64,000 bases of DNA from JASLEW01 sp035544895 (GCA_035544895.1 DASZZM010000049.1:1-64000); one strand, 5' to 3'; positions 34,681 through 44,167 are shown, counted from the stretch's first letter. Notes: generated from the sequence alone by a model not told the origin. Translations and numbers: made by a program.

Positions 34681-36047
34681 GCGCTCGCGACCCCGGCAGC
34701 CCGCACCGACAGGATCGGCGGCAGTCCCTCGACCGCCGCCGTCCAGGTTCGCCCGGCGTCGCCGGAGGCGTAGAGGCTGCCCGACTCGGCGCCGAAGTAG
34801 AGGCCGAGCGGCTGGCCGCCGTCGTGCGCGAAGGCCTGGCGCAGGATGGTGAGGTAAGAGCTCTCCTGGGGCAGCCCGTTGGCGAGCGGGCGCCAGCTCG
34901 CGCCGCGGTCGCGCGTCTCGTAGACGCGGAGGCGCCCTTCGGGGGTCACACGGTCGGCGTCGGCGACCAGAGGGACGACGTAGGCGCTCGCGGGGTCCTC
35001 CGGGTCGAGGACCAGCGGGAAGCCGAAGTCGGCGGGCAGCCCGGTGCCGGTGCCGATGTCGTTCCAGGTGGAGCCGGCGTCGTCGGAGCGGTAGACGCCG
35101 CCGTGGAACTGCATGTAGAGGGTTTCCGGCTCGTGCTCGGCGCGCAGCATCTTGTGGACGCAGAACGAGGTGTTCGTCGCCCGCGCCTCCTCGGGGACGT
35201 AGCGGGGAACGAGGCCGCTGGTGCCGCGCCGCCAGCTCGTCCCGCCGTCCTCGGTCAGCCATACACCGGCCGACGAGATCCCGACCGCGAGCCGCCCCGG
35301 CTCCTTCGGCCAGGGGCAGATCGAGTGCAGGCAGAGGCCGCCGAAACCGGGCGACCAGCTCGGCCGGCTGGGCTCGTCCCACAGCCCGCGTACCAGCTCC
35401 CAGGAACGCCCTCCATCGGCGCTGCGAAACAGCGCCGCGGGCGCCACCCCGGCCCACAGCTCGCCGTCCTCGATCCCCGGCTCGACCACCCAAATGCGCT
35501 CGACCGCCGCCCCGGCGACTTCAGGGAAAGCCGGGCCGGCGGCCTGCTCCCAGGACTCGTCCGGCGCCGTGGCATCGCTGCTGATGAAGAGGTGAGGCCC
35601 GAAATGGCTGTGCGTGATCGAAGCGAAAACGAGGCCGCTCCGCGGTTCGCGAAGAGCGTATTCGACTGGCTGGCCGGCAAAACGCCGCGCCGCCACCTCC
35701 AGCCGTCCGCCGCGCGGGCCGCGCAGCACGAACAGGCCCTTGCGCGTGCCGGCCAGGACCTCGACCTCCGCGGCCCGCCCGGCTGGCGCGCCGCCCGAGA
35801 TCGCCGGCACGATATGGACCTCGTCGCCCGGCGAGAGCGCGCTCTCGGGCGCCGCCAGCTCGTCGTTGACGAACACCGAGACGTGCCGCCGCAGCCCGCC
35901 GCGCTCGTCGAGCACCCAGCCGGCCAGGCGCGGGTGCGCCTCCTCGAGCCGGCGCAGCGCCTCGCCGACGGTCGCCCCGGACACCTCGACCTGGTCCGCG
36001 CCGTCCGCCATCGGCCGCAGTGTCGTCGGCAGATAAAATGTCGCCAT
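34677..36047 (-). CDS. MoaD/ThiS-like domain fused to a sialidase-like propeller
   Basis: 456 aa, ATG at 36047 with GGGAGGG upstream. Residues 1-87 look like a ubiquitin-like sulfur carrier: FYLPTTLRPMADGADQVEV, EALRRLEEAHP, VFVNDE, and ALSPGDEVHIVPAISGG ending in Gly-Gly. Without a stop the frame continues into a BNR/sialidase-type beta-propeller (VLAGTRKGLFVLRG, SADGGRSWELVRGLW, TEDGGTSWRRG, SDDAGSTWNDIG, TRDRGASWRPLANG, SGDAGRTWTAAVEG), with five or six Asp-box repeats. MoaD-like carriers normally need a free C-terminal Gly-Gly for thiocarboxylation; here it is internal unless the protein is cleaved. No signal peptide is seen. From my knowledge the two parts occur as neighbouring separate genes in other bacteria, so a functional link is plausible. 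Confidence 0.8.
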   Translation of the reverse strand: MATFYLPTTLRPMADGADQVEVSGATVGEALRRLEEAHPRLAGWVLDERGGLRRHVSVFVNDELAAPESALSPGDEVHIVPAISGGAPAGRAAEVEVLAGTRKGLFVLRGPRGGRLEVAARRFAGQPVEYALREPRSGLVFASITHSHFGPHLFISSDATAPDESWEQAAGPAFPEVAGAAVERIWVVEPGIEDGELWAGVAPAALFRSADGGRSWELVRGLWDEPSRPSWSPGFGGLCLHSICPWPKEPGRLAVGISSAGVWLTEDGGTSWRRGTSGLVPRYVPEEARATNTSFCVHKMLRAEHEPETLYMQFHGGVYRSDDAGSTWNDIGTGTGLPADFGFPLVLDPEDPASAYVVPLVADADRVTPEGRLRVYETRDRGASWRPLANGLPQESSYLTILRQAFAHDGGQPLGLYFGAESGSLYASGDAGRTWTAAVEGLPPILSVRAAGVASA

Positions 36048-36115
36048 AGGACCCTCCCAATCTCGTCGCCGCAACTTTACTATACAGCCCCCCGGCTGCG
36101 GAGATGGGGCACCCT

Positions 36116-37852
36116 TCAGCTCTCCAGCTTGTAGCGCGTCTCGGCCAGGTGATAGAGCCGCTTCCACAGCAGCCTGTTGGTGAGCACGACGATCGCCGCC
36201 AGGACCACCGTGGCGGTGATCAGCTGATCGAAATTGCCGCTGTCGGCGGCCCGCGCGATCAGCGAGCCGAGCCCCACGGTCTGCAGGGTCCGGTTCTGGA
36301 AGTGGAAGTACTCGGCCACGATGCTGGCGTTCCAGGCGCCGCCCGCCGCGGTGACCAGGCCGGTGACCAGGTAGGGGAAGATGCCGGGCAGGATCAGCCG
36401 CCGCCAGCGGTCGACGCGGCGGAAACGGAAGATGCGCGCCGCCTCGCGCAGGTCGGAAGGGATGCCCATGGCGCCGGCGATGACGTTGAACAGGATGTAC
36501 CACTGAGTGCCGAGCAGGATCAGCACCACCGGCGCGACCCCCAGCCCCTGGCCCTTGCCGATGAACAGCAGCAAGACCACCGGGAACAGCGCCGTCGCCG
36601 GCACCGACGCCGCGATCTGTGCCAGCGGCTGGGCAATGCGCGCCAGGCGCGGAGAGAAGCCGATGGCGACGCCGGCCGGCACCGCCCACGCCGTGCCGAT
36701 CACCAGCGCGCAAACCACCCGCAGGAAGGTGGCGCCGGCGCCGCGCAGCACCTCGACGATCTCGGCCTGTGTCAGGCCGGCGAGCAGCATACCGACGCGC
36801 AGCACCCCGAAGGCCGCCCCCGCCAGGGCGGCGGCCGCGGCCGCCCGCCCCAGCCAGGCGAGCCACGCCTTGCGCCCACCCGGGCCGCCCTCGACCGGCG
36901 CGCGGGCCTTCCGCGCGAGATGCAGCGCCAGCCGCTCGCCCAGCGGGCGCACGGCCCGGTCGCGCAGCCACGCCAGGGTGGGCGAGCGCCGCAGGAGCCC
37001 GAGCACGGCCGACTGCGGCACCGCCGAGCTCTCCACCTGCTCGAACTTGAACTTGTCCGCCCAGGCGATGACCGGGCGCCAGACGAGCTGGTCGATGATC
37101 ACGATCAGGCTGATCATCGCGGCCAGGCCCCACAGGATGGCGCGCGTGTCGCCGGCGCTCGCCGCGGCCTGCAAATACGAGCCGAGCCCGGGCAGCCGGA
37201 AATCGCGCTTGCCGAGCTTGAACATCTCGCACGCCATGAGGAAAAACCACCCGGTCGCCACCGACACCATCGAGTTCCAGACCAGCCCGAGCGCCGAGAA
37301 AGGCAGCTCGAGCTTCATCAGCCGCTGCCAGCGGTTGAAGCGATAGATGCGCGCCGCCTCGATAAGCTCGCTCGGGATGCCGCGCAGCGACGAGTAGAAG
37401 CTGAAGGCGATGTTCCACACCTGGCCGGTGAAGATGAGCAGGATGGCGCCGAGCTCGACCCCCAGCTGCCTGCGCGGGAAGAGCGCGATCATCGCCAGCA
37501 TCACCGCGGGCAGGAAGCTCAGCACCGGAATCGACTGCATGATGTCGAGCACCGGGATCATCAAGCGCTCCGCCTTCTTGGAGTGAGCGGCGGTGTAGCC
37601 GTAGACAATGGCGAAACCGACGCTCAGGACATACGCCACCGTCATGCGCAGCAGCGAGTACGCCGCGTAGCCCGGCAGCGCCCCCGGACGCGGCGAGATG
37701 GCGGCCGACGCCTCGACCGGCCCCAGCCAGCTCCGCCCCAGGGTCAAGACGCCGTAGAGGACCGCCAGCCCGAAGGCGAGGATCAGCAGGTCGCTCCACG
37801 CCGTCCCCGGCCGTTCCTCGACGAGGCTTGGCGCCGGAGGGGGCTGGTACAT
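36116..37852 (-). CDS. Taurine/nitrate/sulfonate-type ABC permease, fused double domain
   Basis: 578 aa integral membrane protein, ATG at 37852. It contains two SsuC/TauC-like permease domains in tandem. Each has its own coupling-helix EAA loop: GIPSELIEAARIYRFNRWQR in the first half and GIPSDLREAARIFRFRRVDR in the second. Each half has about six membrane spans, separated by a ~70-residue cytoplasmic linker (about residues 270-340). Usually two copies of a single-domain permease dimerise. The ATPase gene lies 23 bp upstream. No periplasmic binding protein is encoded nearby, so the substrate (nitrate, sulfonate, bicarbonate or another anion) is open. Confidence 0.85.
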   Translation of the reverse strand: MYQPPPAPSLVEERPGTAWSDLLILAFGLAVLYGVLTLGRSWLGPVEASAAISPRPGALPGYAAYSLLRMTVAYVLSVGFAIVYGYTAAHSKKAERLMIPVLDIMQSIPVLSFLPAVMLAMIALFPRRQLGVELGAILLIFTGQVWNIAFSFYSSLRGIPSELIEAARIYRFNRWQRLMKLELPFSALGLVWNSMVSVATGWFFLMACEMFKLGKRDFRLPGLGSYLQAAASAGDTRAILWGLAAMISLIVIIDQLVWRPVIAWADKFKFEQVESSAVPQSAVLGLLRRSPTLAWLRDRAVRPLGERLALHLARKARAPVEGGPGGRKAWLAWLGRAAAAAALAGAAFGVLRVGMLLAGLTQAEIVEVLRGAGATFLRVVCALVIGTAWAVPAGVAIGFSPRLARIAQPLAQIAASVPATALFPVVLLLFIGKGQGLGVAPVVLILLGTQWYILFNVIAGAMGIPSDLREAARIFRFRRVDRWRRLILPGIFPYLVTGLVTAAGGAWNASIVAEYFHFQNRTLQTVGLGSLIARAADSGNFDQLITATVVLAAIVVLTNRLLWKRLYHLAETRYKLES

Positions 37853-37875
37853 GGTCGGCCTCCCCGCGCGCGGTA

Positions 37876-39177
37876 CTACGATTCGGTCAGATGGAGGCGT
37901 CCGCTGTTGGCGTCGTAGTCGAAGAGCTCGGCGTAGCGCCCCCAGTGGATGGCCGTGTCGAGCTGCTGCTGGGCCTCCTCCCGGTTGAAGTGCTCTTCGA
38001 GGATGTCGAAGAAAAAGTCGTCCGGAATCGTGCGGTCGGACTTGGCGCGCAGGGCGCTTGCGATCTGCTTGAGCAGCGGCACGTGCTGCAGCGCGGCCTC
38101 GCGGAACAGGCTCTTGCGCGTCAGGATGTCGGCCTCGGCAAACGCGCGGCCCTGCGGCGTGACCTCCACGTCGCCCTCTTGCACGCGGATGAAGCCGAGC
38201 AGGCTCGCCGCGTCGATGATCGGCAGCAGGTCGCTCACCTCCTCGATGGCCAGCTCGTCGGCCAGGTGGTAGAGGTCGTCCTTGCCGCCGCGGTCGATCA
38301 GGATCTCGAGCAGGCCGGCGATGCCGCCCGGCCGCGCGTGCGGCAGCCGCTGGTAGCCGTCGCGGGCGGCGGGTTCCTCCCGGCGTCCGGGCGGAGCATG
38401 CTCGACGTCGGGCTGGGTGAGGACTTTGTAGATGTGATCGACCAGCGCGAGAAAGCGCGCCGATTTGCGGTCGCGCGGGAAGGGCAGGGCCACCGGGAAG
38501 TCGGCGCGGATGCGCCCTGGGTTGCGCCCCAGGACCACCGTGCGGTCGGCCAGCAGCACCGCCTCCTCGATGTTGTGCGTCACCAGGAAGATCGCCCGCG
38601 TCGGCATCTTCTTGCCCAGCCAGAGCTCGAGCAGCTCGCCGCGCAGGTTCTCGGCGGTGAGCACGTCGAGCGCCGAGAACGGCTCGTCCATGAACAGCAC
38701 GTCCGGCTCGACCACCAGCGCGCGGGCGAATCCGACGCGCTGCTTCATGCCGCCCGACAGCTCCTTGGGATAGGCCGATTCGAAGCCGTCGAGGCCCACC
38801 GTGTCGAGGATCTTCAAGGCGCGCTTGTGACGCTCGACCTCCGCGACCGCCTGGGCCTCCAGCGGCGCCTCGACGTTGTCGAGCACGGTCAACCAGGGGA
38901 AGAGGGCGAAGTTCTGGAACACGATCGAGACGTTGGGCAGTTGGCCGTCGAGCGGCCTGCCGTGCCAGAGCACCTGGCCCGAGCTTGGCGCGAGCAGCCC
39001 GCTCATGATGCGCAGCAGCGTCGACTTGCCCGAGCCCGAAGGGCCGAGCAGCGCGACGATCGTTTCGGGATAGATCGCCAGCTCGATCGGCGCCAGCACC
39101 TCGATGCGGTGACCCTCGGGGTTGTCGTACGACTTCGTCACCGCGCGGGTTTCGACGATCGCCTCTGCCGCCGCCAT
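37876..39177 (-). CDS. ABC transporter ATPase with C-terminal AAA-associated domain
   Basis: 433 aa, ATG at 39177. The ATPase domain has Walker A GPSGSGKSTLL (about 45), Q-loop FQNFALFPWLTV, signature LSGGMKQRVGFARAL (about 141), Walker B VLFMDEPFSALDV and the switch His in FLVTHNIEEAVLL. This is the SsuB/TauB/NrtD group. Residues ~270-433 form an extra domain (LLEILIDRGGKDDLYHLADE, DDFFFDILEEHFNREEAQQQ) seen in a subset of these ATPases and thought to be regulatory. It is transcribed first, followed by the double permease. Confidence 0.9.
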   Translation of the reverse strand: MAAAEAIVETRAVTKSYDNPEGHRIEVLAPIELAIYPETIVALLGPSGSGKSTLLRIMSGLLAPSSGQVLWHGRPLDGQLPNVSIVFQNFALFPWLTVLDNVEAPLEAQAVAEVERHKRALKILDTVGLDGFESAYPKELSGGMKQRVGFARALVVEPDVLFMDEPFSALDVLTAENLRGELLELWLGKKMPTRAIFLVTHNIEEAVLLADRTVVLGRNPGRIRADFPVALPFPRDRKSARFLALVDHIYKVLTQPDVEHAPPGRREEPAARDGYQRLPHARPGGIAGLLEILIDRGGKDDLYHLADELAIEEVSDLLPIIDAASLLGFIRVQEGDVEVTPQGRAFAEADILTRKSLFREAALQHVPLLKQIASALRAKSDRTIPDDFFFDILEEHFNREEAQQQLDTAIHWGRYAELFDYDANSGRLHLTES

Positions 39178-39393
39178 CCTGCCCCTCCGAGCCGGCTTTT
39201 CTTACCTGGCGCGCCTCTCGGCGCGCGCTCTTCGCTGTGGCCCCCTCCCGGGGCGGCTGAGCTTTGCACGCCCGCACAGGCCAGTCAATCGGCGAGCTTG
39301 GGGCACTCCTGACATGAACCGGACATTTCGGTCCTTGCTTTTCACCTAGAGTGAGTGCAGGTCCAAGGACCGCTTCAGTGAAAGGAGATAGAA

Positions 39394-40491
39394 GTGCGCA
39401 CGACTCTCTTCCCGAAACTCTTCCTCCTGCTCCTCGCCCTGCTCTGCGCCGCCACCCCGTCCTTCGGCGTCACCGGCCTGTTTGGCCCATTCGACGGGAT
39501 CGTGGACCTCGCCTACTCAGGCTCCACCGTCACCTACACCAACAACATTCCTGGCATGCGCGCGTTGGGCATCAACCCCAACATCGCGGGGTTTTCGGTG
39601 CCCAACCGCGACGGCACCTTCCTGACCTCGGACGGCACCACGTGCAAGAGCACGGACTACCTGGCCCTCGCCCGCATCTCCCACTACCTCGCCACCTCGC
39701 CGGACGTCGTGCGGCCCTTCATCCTCGATCTCACCGGCGTCATGTTCGGCTACTCGCCGGAGCGGGACTGCACGTGCGACCGCAACGGCACGTGTTCCAA
39801 CCAGTGGGTGCTGCGTTCGAACTGGGTGAACCGGCTGACCGACTTCCAGAGGATATCCGGCAACGACTTCAACCCATCGACCGTGTTTGCGATCGTGCTC
39901 CACCAGGAGATCGCCAACGTGAACGGAGCTGTCGTCGACAATGCCACGATCTTTACGATCGCAGACAGGATCAAGCAGGTCTTCCCCGGCGTACCGGTCC
40001 TGGGAGGCTATCCCACCCAGGCGGTGCTCGCGAACTACGGTCTGCAGAACACCCCTCTCCGATTCAACTCGAACCTCGACTACATCGGGACCTGGGACTA
40101 CTCGGTGAGCGATCCACGATTTGGCGCCTATCCGGCGATGTACAACGATCCGAATACCGGCCTCAAGCGCCGGCTGCGCGCGAACCAGAAGCTCGTCTAC
40201 GTCTACGGAAACTTCAATCTCGACACCAGCAGTCCCAACCACTGCCCGGCGCAGTCCACGGGTGTGCCCTACAATGCCGGCCGCTTCGACTTCAACGCGC
40301 GCGCGTGGTGCGCGTGGGCGCTCAAGAACAACACCGACCGATCGACGACCCTCCTGGACTACCTCTGGGGGTTCGGAGGCAGCCAGGCCATCATCAACTG
40401 GGAGAACGCCCACTGTGGCGGCACCTCGCTCCAGCCTACGCTCATCTCGGTTGACAACGCGGCCGTGCTAGGGTCGGGCTGCTGGCAGTAG
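39394..40491 (+). CDS. Secreted protein of unknown function
   Basis: 365 aa from GTG at 39394 with AAAGGAG upstream. A clear signal peptide (LFPKLFLLLLALLCAATPSFG) is followed by a mature part of ordinary composition with six to eight Cys (for example CTCDRNGTC near residue 127). Segments such as VVRPFILDLTGVMFGY, FPGVPVLGGYPTQAVLANYG and NSNLDYIGTWDYSV alternate like an alpha/beta barrel, and NPSTVFAIVLHQEIANVNG may include acidic active-site residues; I do not recognise the family. GC is lower than in neighbours, with no operon partner, suggesting later acquisition. Confidence 0.75.
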   Translation: MRTTLFPKLFLLLLALLCAATPSFGVTGLFGPFDGIVDLAYSGSTVTYTNNIPGMRALGINPNIAGFSVPNRDGTFLTSDGTTCKSTDYLALARISHYLATSPDVVRPFILDLTGVMFGYSPERDCTCDRNGTCSNQWVLRSNWVNRLTDFQRISGNDFNPSTVFAIVLHQEIANVNGAVVDNATIFTIADRIKQVFPGVPVLGGYPTQAVLANYGLQNTPLRFNSNLDYIGTWDYSVSDPRFGAYPAMYNDPNTGLKRRLRANQKLVYVYGNFNLDTSSPNHCPAQSTGVPYNAGRFDFNARAWCAWALKNNTDRSTTLLDYLWGFGGSQAIINWENAHCGGTSLQPTLISVDNAAVLGSGCWQ

Positions 40492-40512
40492 CTCGAGACA
40501 GGCCTCCAACCC

Positions 40513-40989
40513 ATGCATCCCAACGCGGAACGTGTGCAGGAGGCGTTGACGGGGCTCGGCTCGGCGGCGCGGGTCGTCGAGCTCGTCGCGAGCACCAGGA
40601 CGGCGGCCGAGGCGGCGGCGGCGATCGGCACGACTCTGGGGCAGATCGCCAAGAGCCTGGTCTTCCTGGCCGGCGACGAGCTGGTGATGGTAATTGCCTC
40701 CGGCGCGCACCGCGTGTCCATCGCCAAGCTGGGCGAGCGCCTGGGACGGCCGGTGCGCCGAGCGGACCCCGAGTCGGTCAAGCGGCGCACCGGATTTCCC
40801 ATCGGCGGCACCCCGCCGATCGGCCACCACGTTCCGCTGCGCACCCTGATCGACCGTGAGCTCGAGCAGTTCCCGGAGATCTGGGCCGCCGCCGGCACTC
40901 CCCACGCCGTCTTCCGCACCACCGCCGGCGAGCTCCTCCGCATCACCGGCGGCGAGCTCGCCGACGTCAAAGACGACGCCGTGTCCTGA
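40513..40989 (+). CDS. YbaK/EbsC family aminoacyl-tRNA deacylase
   Basis: 158 aa. It carries the YbaK fold: VQEALTGLGSAARVVELVAS, then the conserved IAKSLVFLAGDELVMVIASG with the key Lys, RTGFPIGGTPPIGH as the substrate loop and LLRITGGELADV at the end. Members hydrolyse mischarged tRNAs such as Cys-tRNA(Pro) or Ala-tRNA(Pro). ATG at 40513 lies 21 bp after the secreted-protein stop; no strong RBS is visible. The exact tRNA specificity cannot be read from the sequence. Confidence 0.85.
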   Translation: MHPNAERVQEALTGLGSAARVVELVASTRTAAEAAAAIGTTLGQIAKSLVFLAGDELVMVIASGAHRVSIAKLGERLGRPVRRADPESVKRRTGFPIGGTPPIGHHVPLRTLIDRELEQFPEIWAAAGTPHAVFRTTAGELLRITGGELADVKDDAVS

Positions 40990-41053
40990 CGGTCGTGCCG
41001 GAGACCGGCGGCGGGTTGCATCGCCACCCGCCGGCAGGCTACCGTACGCTGCG

Positions 41054-41899
41054 ATGAGAGCTCTCCCTCGCCTGCTGCTTGCCGCCGCCTTGCCGGTCCT
41101 GGCGCTCCTCCTGTGCGCCGCCGCCGAGCAACCCAAGAAGACCGCGCCGGTCAAGGCCGCGCCGGCCGGGCCGATTGCGCCGCCGTCCGACGTGGCCGCG
41201 CCGCCCGCCGATGCCCAGGTCACGGCCTCGGGCCTGGCCTCGAAGGTGCTCACGCCCGGCAGCGGCACCGTGCATCCGCTGCCCGCCGACCTGGTCAAGG
41301 TGCGCTACACCGGCTGGACCACCGACGGCAAGATGTTCGACTCCTCGCGCGAGAAGGCGGTGGTGTTCCCGCTCGACAGGGTCATCGCCGGCTGGAGCGA
41401 AGGGGTGGCGCTGATGGTGGAGGGAGAGAAGCGGCGGCTGTGGATCCCGGACAAGCTCGCCTACGCCGGCCGCGCCGACCGCCCGCAGGGGATGCTGGTC
41501 TTCGACGTCGAGCTGCTCGAGATCCTGCGCGTGCCGCCGGCGCCCCCCGACGTGGCCGCGCCGCCCGCCGACGCCGAGCGCTCGCCCTCCGGGCTCGCCT
41601 GGAAGGTGCTCGCCCCCGGCACCGGCACCCGCCACGCCAGCGCCACCGGTGCGGTCAAGGTCCATTACACCGGGTGGACGACCGACGGCAAGATGTTCGA
41701 CAGCTCGATCCCCAAGGGCACTCCCGCCGTCTTCCGGCTCGACAAGGTCATCCCCGGCTGGACCGAGGGCATCCCGCTGATGGTCGAAGGCGAGACCCGC
41801 CGTTTCTGGATCCCCAAGAAGCTCGCCTACCGCGGCGAGCCCGGCCTGCCCCAGGGCACCCTGGTCTTCGACGTCAAGCTGCTCGAGATCATGCGATAG
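41054..41899 (+). CDS. Exported peptidyl-prolyl isomerase with two FKBP domains
   Basis: 281 aa. The signal peptide is LPRLLLAAALPVLALLLCAA; the Cys is not in a canonical lipobox. Two FKBP domains follow in direct repeat, each introduced by DVAAPPADA: domain 1 with VKVRYTGWTTDGKMFDSSRE and domain 2 with VKVHYTGWTTDGKMFDSSIP. Both keep the Tyr, Phe-Asp and VIPGW/VIAGW active-site positions and the FDV.LLEI end. These enzymes speed up proline isomerisation of secreted proteins. The near-identical halves suggest an internal duplication of about 120 codons. Confidence 0.92.
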   Translation: MRALPRLLLAAALPVLALLLCAAAEQPKKTAPVKAAPAGPIAPPSDVAAPPADAQVTASGLASKVLTPGSGTVHPLPADLVKVRYTGWTTDGKMFDSSREKAVVFPLDRVIAGWSEGVALMVEGEKRRLWIPDKLAYAGRADRPQGMLVFDVELLEILRVPPAPPDVAAPPADAERSPSGLAWKVLAPGTGTRHASATGAVKVHYTGWTTDGKMFDSSIPKGTPAVFRLDKVIPGWTEGIPLMVEGETRRFWIPKKLAYRGEPGLPQGTLVFDVKLLEIMR

Positions 41900-41960
41900 A
41901 TGGCTGATGTTAGCTGCCACCCGTTGTGCCGCGATGTGGCGGTGGTGGCCTACTTAAGGC

Positions 41961-42027
41961 ATCTATTGGATCTCCCCCCGCAACCCCTCGATCCCCTTCC
42001 CACCCCTCCGGGGGGGAAGGGGACGCC
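41961..42027 (-). repeat. Dispersed GC-rich intergenic repeat, partial inverted copy
   Basis: Reverse complement of the unit at position 1 and 53567: ATCTATTGGATC, then CCCCGCAACCCCTCGATCCC and the CCCCTTCC / GGAAGGGG hairpin. A degenerate continuation (GTTAGCTGCCACCC) extends left to about 41909. The remaining 41900-42233 gap holds no gene that I can support. Confidence 0.75.
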
Positions 42028-42233
42028 CCCGCCCCTGACGCACAGTTTCGTCTCCGGCGCTCACGAGGCGGGCTCGAGGGTGAAGCGCGAATCGTCCGGC
42101 ATGGCCCCTGCCGTGAACCTGCCGCCCTTGACGGCCGGCGGCTCGGGCTCGTACACTACTCCTAAGCTGACTAGGAGAGAGTGAAGCTCATGGACGAAGG
42201 AAGCCGGATACCGCGAGCCGCTCGGGAGGAGGC

Positions 42234-43510
42234 GTGACTCTGCTGCGCCGCGTGCGCTCCCTGCTGGAGGGATTGCTGCGCCGCCCCCGGGTCGAGTCCG
42301 AGATGGAGGCGGAGCTCCGCTTCCACCTCGAGCGCCGCGCCGAGGACCTGGCGGCCGCGGGCCTCGCGCGGCCCGAGGCCGAGCGGCGCGCCCGGCTCGA
42401 GCTGGGCGGGCTCGAGGGCATTTTGGGCCATGGCTACTGGCAGCGCCGATTTGGCGGCGATCCTGGGGTGGTCGGCAGGGCGATCACCATCGACGACCGG
42501 CCCCATGTCGTGGTCGGCGTCCTGCCGGCGGATCTTTACTTTCCCGCCGCCCTGAACGCGGACCTGTTCGCGCCCCTCGAGCGGCCGGCCGGCGCTTCGC
42601 GCGGCGACGTCTACCTGCGTGCCATCGGCCGGCTCAGGGCGGGCGTCACCCTGGCGCGGGTCCGCGGCGAGCTTGCCGCCATTGCGGCTCGCATCATCCG
42701 GGACGACGCGGACGCCCTGCCCAAGGTGAGCGCTGCCGCCTACCCGCTGCGTGACGAGATGTCGGGCAAGGCCGATGCGGCCCTGCTCGTGCTCCTTGCA
42801 ACGGTCGGGCTGGTGCTGCTGATCGCCTGTGCCAACGTGGCCAACCTTCTCTTGGCCCGCGCCACCGCGCGCCGCGGAGAGCTCAGCGTGCGCGCGGCCC
42901 TGGGGGCGAGCCAAGGACGGCTCGTCCGCCAGCTCCTCGTCGAGTCGGTCCTGCTGGCCGTGCTGGGGGGATGCCTGGGGGTGGTGCTGGCCTGGGGAGG
43001 AGTGGGCCTGCTCAAGCGCGTGGGATCGGCGGTCTCATTCCCGCTGCCGCAGATCGATCGGGTGGGCGTGGACGCCGCGGTCCTGGGCTTCACCCTGCTG
43101 GTCTCCATTCTCACCGGCTTGCTCTTCGGCCTCGCTCCTGTCCTCGAGGCGCGCCGTTCACAGGTCAACCGCGTGCTGCAAGAGGGGGCGGGCGCCGGCT
43201 CCGGACGCGTCACCGGCCGCCGGGCCGGGCGGCTCCTGGTGGTGATCGAGATCGCCCTGGCGCTCACTCTGGCCGTGGGCTCGGGCCTGCTGCTGCGCAG
43301 CCTCTACCGGCTGCAAGCGGTGGCTCCTGCCTGCTGGCTTCTCTGGCCCTGACTCGCCTGCTCGCAGGAGTCCTCTTCGAAGTCGGGCCTCTCGACCCGC
43401 TGGCTCTCGCGGCCGGCGTGGCGGTCCTCGTCGCCACCGCTCTGGTCGCCGCCTGGGTGCCCGCGTGGCGCGCCAGCCGTCTCGATCCGGCGGCGGTCCT
43501 GCGCGGCTGA
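42234..43510 (+). pseudogene. Decayed ADOP-type FtsX/MacB permease
   Basis: The N-terminus (LLRRVRSLLEGLLRRPRVES, FHLERRAEDLAAAGLARPEA) is the typical leader of acidobacterial ADOP permeases, with GGGAGGAGG as RBS. After ARLELGGLEG it jumps to GHGYWQRRFGGDPGVVGRAI, skipping the first membrane span and about 200 expected residues. The frame continues through the central spans to LLRSLYRLQAVAP, then hits a stop at 43350. The true C-terminus (SLALTRLLAGVLFEVGPLDP to DPAAVLRG) continues in another frame to 43510, with about 350 residues missing. Two internal deletions plus a frameshift make a non-functional copy; 44268-46820 shows the intact form. Confidence 0.85.
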
Positions 43511-43534
43511 GAGGCCGCACGCCCGCGCCGTCTT

Positions 43535-44167
43535 CTACGATCCGGCCGCCGCCAGCCGCCGCACTTCGCGGTGGCGGAAGCACGTCGTCAGATGGTCGTT
43601 GACCATGCCGACGGCTTGCATCAGGGCATAGCAGATGGTCGGTCCGACGAAGCTGAAGCCGCGCCGCCGCAGCTCGCCGGCGAAGGCGCGCGACTCGGCG
43701 GTCTCGGCGGGGACCTCGGCGAGGGTGCGCCAGCGGTTCTGGCGCGGCGCGCCGCCGACGAAGCTCCAGGCGAAGCGGTCGAAGCTGCCGTGCTCCTCTT
43801 GCACCGACAGGAACGCGCGCGCGTTGCGCACCGCCGCCTCGACCTTCAGCCGGTTGCGCACGATCCCGGGGTCGCGCAGCCGCTCGGCGATCTCGGCCGG
43901 GCCATAGCCCGCCACCCGCCGCGGCTCGAAGCCGTCGAAGGCGCGCCGGTACTCTTCGCGCCGGCGCAACACGATCAGCCACGACAGCCCGGCCTGCACG
44001 CCTTCGAGGAGAAGCATCTCGAAGAGCTTCTTGTCGTCGTGGACCGGCACTCCCCACTCGCGATCGTGGTAGGCCAGGTACAGCGGATCGCCGGTCGCCC
44101 AGCCGCAGCGCGACGGCGCCTTCAGGGTGCCGCGGGATGCCGCATCCGTGCGAGCCTTCGTTGCCAT
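43535..44167 (-). CDS. tag: DNA-3-methyladenine glycosylase I
   Basis: 210 aa from ATG at 44167. It removes N3-methyladenine from alkylated DNA. Family signatures are nearly complete: RCGWATGDPLYLAYHDREWG, DDKKLFEMLLLEGVQAGLSW, VLRRREEYRRAF and FVGPTICYALMQAVGMVNDH. The zinc ligands are conserved: Cys in RCGW, His in YHDREWG, and Cys and His in TTCFRH. The length matches the family (~190 aa) with a short N-terminal extension. Monocistronic. Confidence 0.93.
   Translation of the reverse strand: MATKARTDAASRGTLKAPSRCGWATGDPLYLAYHDREWGVPVHDDKKLFEMLLLEGVQAGLSWLIVLRRREEYRRAFDGFEPRRVAGYGPAEIAERLRDPGIVRNRLKVEAAVRNARAFLSVQEEHGSFDRFAWSFVGGAPRQNRWRTLAEVPAETAESRAFAGELRRRGFSFVGPTICYALMQAVGMVNDHLTTCFRHREVRRLAAAGS

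Noticed and set aside
41961..42027. Repeat copies as a CRISPR-like array
   Set aside because: Copies are dispersed over 50 kb and in both orientations, with no spacers or cas genes.
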